NCBI GenBank assembly: GCA_028723145.1
Contig: JAQYFM010000106.1
Location: 1 to 12,812, forward strand
Source: Spirochaetales bacterium
GTDB taxonomy: Bacteria; Spirochaetota; Spirochaetia; Sphaerochaetales; Sphaerochaetaceae
Length of the DNA: 12,812 bases
Direction of reading: 5' to 3'
The position numbers were made by a program, and so were the translations under genes. Under the pieces are notes generated by a model that was not told the DNA's origin, did no database searches, and saw nothing but the letters and a program-made list of their open reading frames with translations. Positions 6,214-12,812 of this stretch are shown here, in pieces (within the stretch, counting starts at the first letter, position 1; the number at the start of each line of letters is the position of its first letter).

Positions 6214-7547
6214 AAAAAATAATAATCCTTTTATTATCTTTATTATTAGTTTCCTGCTCTACTATTTCAACTGTAGTTGAATCAGCATATACAGGTGTTC
6301 CAACTTGGGCAATTAAAACCCCAGAAAAGAAAGGTTATATCTATTTTGTAACTAAAAGTAGTGATGAAACTCAAAATCAAAGAATTAATTCAAGCTATCG
6401 AGAGCTCCTTACTCAAATATCAACAAAATTGGGATATGAGGTAACTGGAACATATTATAGAGAGCTTTCAACGCTTGGAACAATTTCGGATTTAGGCCTT
6501 GAGATAGTTGAAAAAAAAGAACTTGATGGTGTTTTATACTTACTCGCTGAAGCAGATGAATCGATTTTTAATAGTAAAAGATCTGAAGAGTATAAGGCCG
6601 AACTTGAAAGAATAAGCATCATAGATGAATTGTCTGAAAAGGCACTTCAAAACTATAAAGATAATAATGATATTGCTTCTTTAAACTGTTGGATATCTGC
6701 TGCTGCAGTTTTAGATGAAGGTAAAGCGGGCTCATATTCAAAGGATGAACTATTATCTAAAGCTGTCGATATTGCAAAAAGTATTAAATTCACTTTAAAA
6801 AATGAGAATCCAAAGGAAGGAAAATGTACCTTAGTTGTTTCTCGTGATAGAGGTGCATTATCTCCAAGAGTAATTAATGCTCCAATATTAATAACAATAA
6901 TGGTTCATGACTTTAATGATGAATACTATCAATACACTTACCGTGAAGTGACAGATGAAAAGGGGATGGTGGAGTTCTATAAAAAATATCCTAAAATGGC
7001 AGACGTTGGCAGTGTTACCTTCTCTCTTGATCTTGAAAATGATAGTTTAATTTCAGAACAATTGATTAAGGAAGTTGAAGAAACAACAATTAGCTTCAAT
7101 TATGCAATTGAAAGTAAAGCCTCAAGGGAAGGCATTGTTATTGCATTTAGTGAGTGGGATGAAAATGGTGAATTACTATCTAGTTCATACTCTGCAGATG
7201 CTTTTAAAAAGTATTTAGAAAAAGATGGAATAAAAATTACAAGTGCAGTTATTAATGGTAGTGAATATGAAGATGTTATTAAGGGCGCTCAGGAAAGATT
7301 TCCTGATAAAAAGTATTTAATATGGTCTAGAGTTGGTCGAAATACAATTAATAAAACTGTAGGTGGTGACTATGTAACATCTTCCCAAGGCTATACAATT
7401 TTATCCGATATCGAAAGTGGAGAGATGATATACTATGACTATACATCTCAAAGTGTAGCCTGGGGGCCTGATTTAGATGAAGTAAGTAGAGAGTTATTTA
7501 CTTCTTATGGAAAGCTTATTGCTTCCCAAATTACAAGGTATTTATAA
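6210..7547 (+). CDS. LPP20-domain lipoprotein with CsgG/LpoB-like C-terminal region
   Basis: 445 residues. Signal peptide 1-15 with lipobox LVSC and lipidated Cys16. Residues about 30-130 (VPTWAIKTPEKKGYIYFVTKSS ... YLLAEAD) fit the LPP20/FlgT-N type domain: a 'P.W' start, a Ser/Thr strand, a helix with many polar residues, then a closing strand. Residues about 200-290 look like an Ig-like sandwich (VINAPILITIMVHDF ... DEKGMVEFYKKYP). Residues about 308-445 (GIVIAFSEWDENG, a helix, KYLIWSRVG, a strand ending in SGEMIYYDY, and a last helix) resemble the alpha/beta domain seen in CsgG, LpoB and TolB-N. The order recalls flagellar FlgT and outer-membrane assembly lipoproteins. Its ATG is in an ATGA overlap (6210-6213), with GGAG ten bases upstream. 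Its 3' end overlaps the opposing phosphodiesterase gene by 17 bases. LPP20 call moderate; C-terminal fold tentative. Confidence 0.85.
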   Translation: MKKIIILLLSLLLVSCSTISTVVESAYTGVPTWAIKTPEKKGYIYFVTKSSDETQNQRINSSYRELLTQISTKLGYEVTGTYYRELSTLGTISDLGLEIVEKKELDGVLYLLAEADESIFNSKRSEEYKAELERISIIDELSEKALQNYKDNNDIASLNCWISAAAVLDEGKAGSYSKDELLSKAVDIAKSIKFTLKNENPKEGKCTLVVSRDRGALSPRVINAPILITIMVHDFNDEYYQYTYREVTDEKGMVEFYKKYPKMADVGSVTFSLDLENDSLISEQLIKEVEETTISFNYAIESKASREGIVIAFSEWDENGELLSSSYSADAFKKYLEKDGIKITSAVINGSEYEDVIKGAQERFPDKKYLIWSRVGRNTINKTVGGDYVTSSQGYTILSDIESGEMIYYDYTSQSVAWGPDLDEVSRELFTSYGKLIASQITRYL

Positions 7548-8229
7548 TTTCATCGCACCTATTTGTGATTATTATTTTTGCACCATTTCGAATAAAATAG
7601 TCATAATCTGCTTTACTATCTATACACCAAACAGAGCATGGCTTATTAAGCTTTGTAATTTGTTTTCTTGCGATATTAATTCCAGGCTTAAAAAAGTCAG
7701 GATGAGCTATGTATTTACCTTGACCATGCTGTAGGATTTTTGGAACACTTTTAACACAATCATAAATAATGGCTGTAGGAATTGTTTTACAAAGCCTTTT
7801 AAAATCTCTAACTGGAAATGGGTTAAAGGATGAAACCATTACTTTTTCTTCTAAATGGAAGCTGTAAATTTCATCAAGGATTAATTTGGGAAGATTGGAA
7901 AAAACAAAAGGTTTTTCCTTTATCTCTATATCATAAATGATTGATGAACCAAAGGTTTCAAAAACCTCTCTTAAAGTTGGGATTTCACTATCAATTTGCT
8001 TTAGTTCTTTTAATGTTAATTCTTCTACCACAGCATCAATACCAGTTGTTCTCTTGGTATTATGGTCATGGATAACAGCAAGCTTTTTATCCTTTGTTAA
8101 ATGGACATCTAATTCTATTCCATCTGCTTTAGAGCTAATTGCTCTTTTAAAGGAAGAAAGAGTATTTTCTCTTTCTTTTGAAGGAAGTCCTCTATGACCT
8201 AATATGATAGGCTTTGTAAAATTAATCAT
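7531..8229 (-). CDS. Glycerophosphodiester phosphodiesterase (GDPD family, cytosolic)
   Basis: Hydrolyses glycerophosphodiesters (deacylated phospholipids) to glycerol 3-phosphate and an alcohol. 232 residues, without signal peptide, so the UgpQ-like short cytosolic type rather than periplasmic GlpQ. Catalytic and metal residues are in order: H12-R13 (GHRG), E21-N22 (ENTLSSF), E39 and D41 (GIELDVHLTKD), H54 (VIHDHNTKRTTG), E102 and K104 (YDIEIKEKP). The C-terminus has the usual VWCID ... NGAKIIITNR strand-helix-strand. ATG 8229 is preceded by AGAGG (8239-8235) at five bases. A good promoter (TTGATG-17-TAATAT) lies upstream. The stop lies inside the last codons of the opposing lipoprotein gene. 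It may recycle glycerol phosphate during lipid turnover (inference). Confidence 0.94.
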   Translation of the reverse strand: MINFTKPIILGHRGLPSKERENTLSSFKRAISSKADGIELDVHLTKDKKLAVIHDHNTKRTTGIDAVVEELTLKELKQIDSEIPTLREVFETFGSSIIYDIEIKEKPFVFSNLPKLILDEIYSFHLEEKVMVSSFNPFPVRDFKRLCKTIPTAIIYDCVKSVPKILQHGQGKYIAHPDFFKPGINIARKQITKLNKPCSVWCIDSKADYDYFIRNGAKIIITNRCDEIINTL

Positions 8230-8240
8230 TAATACCTCTT

Positions 8241-8255
8241 ATATTCTAAGAATAT
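8241..8255. promoter_or_regulatory. Inverted repeat between divergent genes, possible operator
   Basis: ATATTC (8241-8246) and GAATAT (8250-8255) form a perfect 6-bp inverted repeat around TAA. It overlaps the -10 and start site of the phosphodiesterase promoter. It could be a regulator site, but AT-rich palindromes also arise by chance. Confidence 0.35.
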
Positions 8256-8280
8256 TAAATGTATGATTGTTTTTCATCAA
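8252..8280 (-). promoter_or_regulatory. Promoter of the phosphodiesterase gene
   Basis: On the minus strand TTGATG (8280-8275) and TAATAT (8257-8252) are 17 bases apart. Start expected near 8245, leaving a leader of about 15 bases that carries the AGAGG ribosome site. Confidence 0.6.
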
Positions 8281-8295
8281 TCTCTTTGCTATTTT
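8267..8295 (+). promoter_or_regulatory. Candidate promoter of the M16C peptidase gene
   Basis: TTGTTT (8267-8272) and TATTTT (8290-8295) are 17 bases apart, with seven bases between the -10 and ATG 8303. The mRNA would begin at or beside the ATG. It occupies the same DNA as the -35 of the opposing phosphodiesterase promoter. Confidence 0.4.
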
Positions 8296-8302
8296 AAACT
8301 TT

Positions 8303-11128
8303 ATGAGTGATTTTGAAACAATATCAAAAAGACGAATCCCATCGATGGATGCAACACTAACGTTATTTCGTCATCCATCTGGCTTTGAAGTTTATTATAT
8401 AGATGCAAAAGATGAAGAATCTTTCTTCTCATATCAATTTAAAACCTATCCAAATAGTAGTAATGGGGTATTTCATATTCTAGAACATACAATATTAAGT
8501 GGAAGTGAAAAATATAGAGTACGAGACCCTTTTAGTATTATTTCTCGTTCAAGCTGTAATACATATTTAAATGCCCTTACTTTCCCTGATAGAACTATGT
8601 ATCCTGCTGCATCACCATTAAAAAAGGATTTCGATAACATATTTTTAATATATACCGATTCTGTCTTTAGGCCTCTTTTACGAAAAGAAACATTCCTTGC
8701 AGAGGGCATCAGAGTTAAAAAGGAAGGTCCTTACTTCGATGGAGTTGTTTTCAATGAAATGAGAAATGATACACTTTCTCATGAAAGTGTTGTTTCATCA
8801 CACTCTTTAAGAGATTTATTTCCAAATACAATGTACTCTTTTTCATCTGGTGGAGAAGCAAAGAGTATCGCAACACTTAGCTATGAAGAATACCTAAGAA
8901 CCTATGATAAGTTCTATCATCCATCAAATGGGGGCTTATTTTTATATGGTAATATGATTGATGTAGAGGAAAAGTTAAACATATTATCAGAGTATTTAAA
9001 AAGCTATGAAAAAAGAGAAAAACTTCCTTTATACCCAGGAACTGTTAGATGGGATGAGCCAAAGGAAGCCACATATTACTCCTCATCTAGTGAAGGTGAT
9101 GATAAGATAACTGTAATAATTAGCTATCTAACAACACTTTTAAATACTTCGAGTATTGATAGAATGTTCCTTTCAGTACTAGTTGATGCGCTTTTAGGTA
9201 GTCCTTCATGTCCTTTGTATAGTGCTTTATTAAGCTCTAACCTTGCAGATGATATTTCATCTCAAAGTGGTATGAGTGGGGATTTTTTTGAAATACCATT
9301 TTCTGTTGGTCTTACTGGAGTAAAAAAAGAAAAGGTTGAGGAAGCTAAAGCATTCATTATTAGTAGTATTGAGAAAATAGCAAATGAAGGTCTTGATAAA
9401 GATTTAATTGAAGCTGCAATTAGAAGACAAGAATTTGCAGCTAGAGAAATTCCAGGTGGAATGCCAAATGGCTTTAGGCTATTACTAAGGTGTTCTCGCA
9501 CATGGGCAAGAGGAGAGGATATTATCCCTGATCTTGACTCAGCTGGAGCAATAAAGAGTGTTAGAGATGCATGGATAAAGGATGAAAATATCTTTAATGA
9601 ATTCTTAAAAAAAGAACTTGTTAATAATCCTCATCGACTTACTATTACTGTTATTGCTGATGATGATAAAGTTAAAGAAGAAGAGGATACTTTAGTTTCT
9701 TTGGCAAAAGAAAAGTTAAATAGTGTAAATGATCAAGACGGAAAATGCTTTACAAACTTTATTTCTAAGCCAGATGATGAAAAAGATATTCAAGCTATAC
9801 CATGCTTAACTTTAAATGATGTCCCTGTAAGAGGAAATTCTATCGATATGGAGGATGTGGATGGTATTCTAGTTCAACCACAGCTTACCGGTGGGATTAT
9901 CTATTTTGATATCGTTGTTGATATCTCTGATAAGAGTAATGAAGAGTTATTATACTTTTCTCTATTGAGTAGAGAGTTACCAATTGCAGGTCTAATTGGT
10001 GAGGATAAAAGCTTAATTAATAGAAAATTAAGACTTCTTACTGGTTCTTTATCATATTTTATTGAAACAGGAAAATGTCAAGATGGTAGTACTAGAGCTT
10101 CATTTGTAATAAGGATGAAGGTTTTAAGAGAAAATCTTAATGCTGCACTTAATGAATTATCAAGGCTATTAAAACACTGCGATATTGCACAAGTTGAGAG
10201 CGTTAAAGGAGCTTTAAACGATATTAAAACAGACTTTGCAGAGAATGTTTCCTATGCAGGAACCTCTTTTGCTGCTTCTAGTGCATCTGCATCGCTTTCA
10301 CCATCTCTTTCTCTTGGGGAAGATGTAATGGGAATTAAGGCTTGGCAAGCCTTTTCAAATTTAACCATTGATAAAGCATGTAGGGAAGTACAAAAAGCTT
10401 ATTTAGCTCTATCTGAAAGAGGTCGCTTTATTATTCACTTAACACTTGAAGAAGCTGATAGAGCTTTTGCAGTGAAAGAGGCTAAAGAATTTTTATCTAA
10501 AATGGTTCAAAGTGATAAAATTTCACCGTTAGAAAGAGAGATAACAGAAAATAGGAAATCGATATTCTATCCACTACCAGTTCCAGTTTCCTACAACGCA
10601 CTCTCAATTCCTTCTGCAAAGTACTCAACATTAGAAGAAGCCTCTCAAGAAATAGTTTCAAATATTTTTTCATCAGGTCCTCTTTGGCAAGAGGTAAGAA
10701 CTGTCTTAGGTGCTTATGGTGTTGAAATGGTAGTTGACCCACTTGAAGGTTCAATCGTGGTTGCAACATATAATGATCCTAATATTATGAAAACTTATGA
10801 AACTATATTAAGAGTTGTTAAAGACTATGAAATAAAGGAAGAAGATATTGAAAATGCAAAGCTTTCGATTATTGGAAAGCTATTAAAGCCTTTATCTCCA
10901 TCTGCTAGAGCAATAGTGGGATTTAGACGTTATTTGTACGGTATTACCCCTGATTTAAGAGCAATGTTTAGAGAAAATATTTTAGCTTCATCAAAGGATG
11001 ATCTAATAAGAGTAAAAGAGGATTTAGTAGTAAAGATGTCCTCTGCTTCAAAGGCTACGCTTGGTTCAAGAGAGCTATTTGAAAGAGAGGACTCTGACTT
11101 TGTTTTAGTTAATCTACCTCAAGCATAA
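8303..11128 (+). CDS. M16C zinc metallopeptidase, presequence-protease/Cym1/HypA type
   Basis: Large clam-shaped zinc peptidase that degrades unfolded peptides of up to roughly 60-70 residues in its relatives. 941 residues from ATG 8303, close to the usual 970-1000. The inverted zinc motif HxxEH is H58-I-L-E61-H62, in the family context GVFHILEHTILSGSEKYRVRDPF; the third ligand is E152 in GVVFNEMRND. Further family signatures are YHPSNGGLFLYGN and, near the C-terminus, RRYLYGITPDLRAMFRENIL. There is no signal peptide, so it acts in the cytoplasm. An upstream TTG at 8267 would add 12 hydrophobic residues, but it has no ribosome site and overlaps the promoter. Its stop lies 20 bases inside the opposing transporter gene. 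It may work before PepT in peptide recycling; this link is inference. Confidence 0.95.
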   Translation: MSDFETISKRRIPSMDATLTLFRHPSGFEVYYIDAKDEESFFSYQFKTYPNSSNGVFHILEHTILSGSEKYRVRDPFSIISRSSCNTYLNALTFPDRTMYPAASPLKKDFDNIFLIYTDSVFRPLLRKETFLAEGIRVKKEGPYFDGVVFNEMRNDTLSHESVVSSHSLRDLFPNTMYSFSSGGEAKSIATLSYEEYLRTYDKFYHPSNGGLFLYGNMIDVEEKLNILSEYLKSYEKREKLPLYPGTVRWDEPKEATYYSSSSEGDDKITVIISYLTTLLNTSSIDRMFLSVLVDALLGSPSCPLYSALLSSNLADDISSQSGMSGDFFEIPFSVGLTGVKKEKVEEAKAFIISSIEKIANEGLDKDLIEAAIRRQEFAAREIPGGMPNGFRLLLRCSRTWARGEDIIPDLDSAGAIKSVRDAWIKDENIFNEFLKKELVNNPHRLTITVIADDDKVKEEEDTLVSLAKEKLNSVNDQDGKCFTNFISKPDDEKDIQAIPCLTLNDVPVRGNSIDMEDVDGILVQPQLTGGIIYFDIVVDISDKSNEELLYFSLLSRELPIAGLIGEDKSLINRKLRLLTGSLSYFIETGKCQDGSTRASFVIRMKVLRENLNAALNELSRLLKHCDIAQVESVKGALNDIKTDFAENVSYAGTSFAASSASASLSPSLSLGEDVMGIKAWQAFSNLTIDKACREVQKAYLALSERGRFIIHLTLEEADRAFAVKEAKEFLSKMVQSDKISPLEREITENRKSIFYPLPVPVSYNALSIPSAKYSTLEEASQEIVSNIFSSGPLWQEVRTVLGAYGVEMVVDPLEGSIVVATYNDPNIMKTYETILRVVKDYEIKEEDIENAKLSIIGKLLKPLSPSARAIVGFRRYLYGITPDLRAMFRENILASSKDDLIRVKEDLVVKMSSASKATLGSRELFEREDSDFVLVNLPQA

Positions 11129-12464
11129 GATGCTTTCTTAATGTCTTCATCCTTGTCATGTAGCATATTGGAAGTAGAAATCCTGCTCCAATCCATGCAA
11201 CAGGGGATGCAAGACATAATCCTTGGTATCCTAACATTACAGGAAGCGTAAAAGCTGCAATTGTTCTTAATACTAGCTCAGTAATAGATGAAATCATTGG
11301 AATGGCTCCCGAACCTAAGCCTTGTGAGCCTGTTCGATATAAGAAAATCATACCAAGAGGGATGAAGAAAACTACAATAGTGTTCATATAAATTTGAGCA
11401 TTTTCAATAATTTGTGGGTCTGTTGTACTCTCATCCAAGAAAATGTATGAGAATGGAGTTGTAATAAAGTGGGCTAAGAATAGTGAGATAATAGACCAAA
11501 CTACTACTATAGCTAATCCTATTCTAAAACCTTTTTTGATTCGCTTTAAATCTCCTGCACCCAAGTTTTGTGCTGCAAATGTGGAAATAGCCATTCCTAA
11601 TGCAGGATAGAATTGGGTAATTAAGTTTTCAATTTTTGTACCTACAGAGTAAGCCGCAATGATATCAGAGCCAAAACTATTGATAGCAACTTGAACAATA
11701 ATTACGCCAATTGCACATACAGAAAATTGTAGTGCACCAGGAAGACCAATTCGTAGTAATCGAACAATTAGATGCATATCAACTCTGAAATGTTCTTTTT
11801 CAAGCTTTAATATTGGTAGCTTCTTATTTATATAAAAGTAACATATTAATGCACTTATTCCTTGGCTAATTACTGTTGCAAGTGCAACACCTTTGACCCC
11901 CATTGGGATAACAAGGACTAGTAGTAAATCAAGAAAAACATTTAGAAGTGAAGATATAATTAGAAACAAAACCGGACTCTTAGAGTCTCCAACAGCTCTT
12001 AAGATTCCACTAAATAGATTATAGAATATGTTGGTAAGTAGTCCTATGTAAATTACTAATATATAGTCATTCGCCATTTGTAAAATGTTTTCAGGAGTCT
12101 TTACAACCATTAATAGAGCTTTTGATAATAGAGCAAAGATAATTGAAATAGCCAAGCCTATAAATAGAGAAAGTATTATGCTCATTGCATAGCACTTTTT
12201 CATCATTTTAAAATCTTTTGCTCCAAATGCCTGGGACACGGTTACAGCAAAACCATTTCCAAGTCCAATTGAAAAGCCAACTACCATAAATGAAAATCCG
12301 CCAACAGCACCAAGAGCTGCTAAGGCATCAACGCCTACGAAGCGGCCGACAACAATTGTATCGACCATCGAGTATACTTGCTGAAATAAATTTCCCAAGA
12401 ATAGGGGAATTGTAAAGCCTAATAATAATTTGAGTGGAGAACCCACACTCATGTCTTTTTCCAT
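11109..12464 (-). CDS. MATE family multidrug/cation antiporter
   Basis: Inner-membrane exporter coupling Na+ or H+ entry to export of organic cations or drugs. 451 residues and about 12 transmembrane helices in two related halves, the normal size. MATE signatures: PLFLGNLFQQVYSMVDTIVVGRFVG in helix 1, GLGNGFAVTVSQAFGAKD after helix 2, GILRAVGDSKSPVLFLIISSLLNVFLD in the first half; GLPGALQF and AAQNLGAGD in the second half. It resembles the DinF/MepA-type branch. ATG 12464 has no Shine-Dalgarno and lies nine bases after a -10 box; ATG 12452 (residue 5) with GGAAAAAG before it is a less likely alternative. The 3' end overlaps the M16C peptidase gene by 20 bases. Substrate cannot be told from the sequence. 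Confidence 0.96.
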   Translation of the reverse strand: MEKDMSVGSPLKLLLGFTIPLFLGNLFQQVYSMVDTIVVGRFVGVDALAALGAVGGFSFMVVGFSIGLGNGFAVTVSQAFGAKDFKMMKKCYAMSIILSLFIGLAISIIFALLSKALLMVVKTPENILQMANDYILVIYIGLLTNIFYNLFSGILRAVGDSKSPVLFLIISSLLNVFLDLLLVLVIPMGVKGVALATVISQGISALICYFYINKKLPILKLEKEHFRVDMHLIVRLLRIGLPGALQFSVCAIGVIIVQVAINSFGSDIIAAYSVGTKIENLITQFYPALGMAISTFAAQNLGAGDLKRIKKGFRIGLAIVVVWSIISLFLAHFITTPFSYIFLDESTTDPQIIENAQIYMNTIVVFFIPLGMIFLYRTGSQGLGSGAIPMISSITELVLRTIAAFTLPVMLGYQGLCLASPVAWIGAGFLLPICYMTRMKTLRKHLMLEVD

Positions 12465-12473
12465 GAGTAATGC

Positions 12474-12502
12474 TATATATATCTAAGACAATAAAAAGTC
12501 AA
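12474..12502 (-). promoter_or_regulatory. Promoter of the MATE transporter gene
   Basis: On the minus strand TTGACT (12502-12497) and TATATA (12479-12474) are 17 bases apart. Only nine bases separate the -10 from ATG 12464, so the leader would be zero to four bases. The best -35 match in the window. Confidence 0.6.
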
Positions 12503-12535
12503 TCAAGGTGGGTACTTTTTGTAAGTAAAAATTAT

Positions 12536-12599
12536 TTCTTTTAAATAAAAAGAATTAAATATTTTTTAAGAAAATTTCAAAAAAAACTTAAAAAAACTC
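12536..12599 (+). promoter_or_regulatory. AT-rich, phased A-tract region (UP element-like)
   Basis: A and T runs at 12562-12567, 12571-12577, 12579-12586 and 12590-12596 have centres roughly one helical turn apart directly before the -35 box. Such curved AT-rich DNA binds RNA polymerase alpha subunits at strong rRNA promoters. It also holds a 7-bp inverted repeat (TTCTTTT/AAAAGAA, 12536-12554). Confidence 0.5.
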
Positions 12600-12628
12600 T
12601 TGCATTATTTTTTTGAAAAGGTTATATT
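12600..12628 (+). promoter_or_regulatory. Strong sigma70-type promoter, probably of an rRNA operon
   Basis: TTGCAT (12600-12605) and TATATT (12623-12628) with an ideal 17-base spacer. Start expected near 12635. It is divergent from the MATE gene and is followed by a long untranslated leader without any open frame. Confidence 0.7.
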
Positions 12629-12641
12629 CCTTATCCGTTGA

Positions 12642-12662
12642 CCACGACGAGTAATCGAGTGG
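12642..12662 (+). promoter_or_regulatory. boxB-like hairpin of an antitermination (nut-like) site
   Basis: CCAC (12642-12645) pairs with GTGG (12659-12662); inside, CGA pairs with TCG around a GTAA loop, with a small internal loop between. It is six bases before the boxA-like motif, the order found in rRNA leaders (boxB then boxA). Confidence 0.5.
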
Positions 12663-12668
12663 AAAACG

Positions 12669-12680
12669 AGATCTTTAAAA
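12669..12680 (+). promoter_or_regulatory. boxA-like antitermination motif
   Basis: AGATCTTTAAAA matches the E. coli rrn boxA (TGCTCTTTAACA) at 9 of 12 bases, including the central TCTTTAA core bound by NusB/NusE. About 35 bases after the predicted start. Confidence 0.6.
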
Positions 12681-12812
12681 TAGATAAGCGATAGGAAAGA
12701 GAGAGAAGAGAAAGAAGCCTGAGGCTTCTGTCAATTCGAAGAAAGACGAACGGAAAAAGAAATAAAAAGCCGGTTCGTGCGAGTATGACAGGATAAACTG
12801 AAGTAAGAAAGA

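Larger units (their letters stand above)
12635..12812 (+). other. Untranslated leader, probably of 16S rRNA precursor
   Basis: No open frame of use on either strand. The RNA starts with a boxB-like hairpin and boxA-like motif, then a purine-only stretch (about 12693-12717), then a perfect 7-bp hairpin AGAAGCC/GGCTTCT (12713-12719 with 12723-12729, loop TGA). CTGTCA (12728-12733) can pair with TGACAG (12786-12791), enclosing a bulged stem between 12746-12753 and 12770-12778. Long structured leaders with antitermination boxes are typical just upstream of 16S genes. The 16S itself is not in the window, so the assignment rests on context. Confidence 0.65.

Noticed and set aside
7507..7734. 75-codon plus-strand open frame at the convergent junction
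   Set aside because: Antisense to the conserved C-terminus of the phosphodiesterase and out of frame with the lipoprotein.
8267..8302. TTG start adding 12 hydrophobic residues to the M16C peptidase
   Set aside because: No ribosome site, overlaps the predicted promoters, and a cytosolic M16C enzyme needs no signal-like tail.
10497..10769. 90-codon minus-strand open frame inside the peptidase gene
   Set aside because: Antisense to a clearly conserved M16C coding sequence; no ribosome site or family resemblance.
12513..12527. 5-bp inverted repeat TACTT/AAGTA upstream of the MATE promoter
   Set aside because: Too short and AT-rich to distinguish from chance.
1..12812. CRISPR array, transposase, integrase, toxin-antitoxin or defence genes
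   Set aside because: No regularly spaced repeats, no terminal inverted repeats around a transposase, and every long frame is accounted for by other families.

Overview
The window is AT-rich bacterial DNA that is almost entirely coding. The host looks like a diderm with an outer membrane and many lipoproteins. Three proteins carry a lipobox (gene at 1-572, Cys25; 1894-3933, Cys25; 6210-7547, Cys16), and two more have signal peptides followed by beta-barrel-like sequence. Together with an M16C presequence-protease-type peptidase, an LPP20-type lipoprotein and a YVTN-type beta-propeller lipoprotein, this suggests a spirochaete (Treponema/Sphaerochaeta-like). That placement is an inference from gene style, not a measured phylogeny.

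Layout. 1-1795 (minus strand) holds a lipoprotein cut by the window edge, a small barrel-like protein with four cysteines, and a two-TM protein with a PH-like tail; a terminator separates the last from the first two. 1894-3933 (plus) is a lipoprotein with Ig-like domains and a beta-propeller, followed by a strong hairpin. 4058-7547 (plus) is a tightly coupled three-gene operon: peptidase T, a putative outer-membrane protein, and an LPP20-domain lipoprotein, joined by two ATGA overlaps. 7531-8229 (minus) is a glycerophosphodiester phosphodiesterase that overlaps the end of that operon tail to tail. 8303-11128 (plus) is a cytosolic M16C zinc metallopeptidase transcribed divergently from it. 11109-12464 (minus) is a MATE transporter overlapping the peptidase tail to tail. 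12465-12812 has no gene. It contains the MATE promoter, phased A-tracts, a strong sigma70-type promoter and a structured leader with boxB- and boxA-like elements, most likely the start of an rRNA operon whose 16S gene lies just beyond the edge.

No mobile element, CRISPR array, tRNA or obvious defence system is visible. The most distinctive signal is regulatory. Three genes (pepT, the M16C peptidase and the MATE transporter) lack a Shine-Dalgarno sequence and have a promoter-like pair whose -10 box ends only 6-9 bases before the ATG, so their mRNAs may be leaderless. Other genes in the same window have clear Shine-Dalgarno sites. The least explained genetic unit is the coupling of peptidase T to two uncharacterised envelope proteins.
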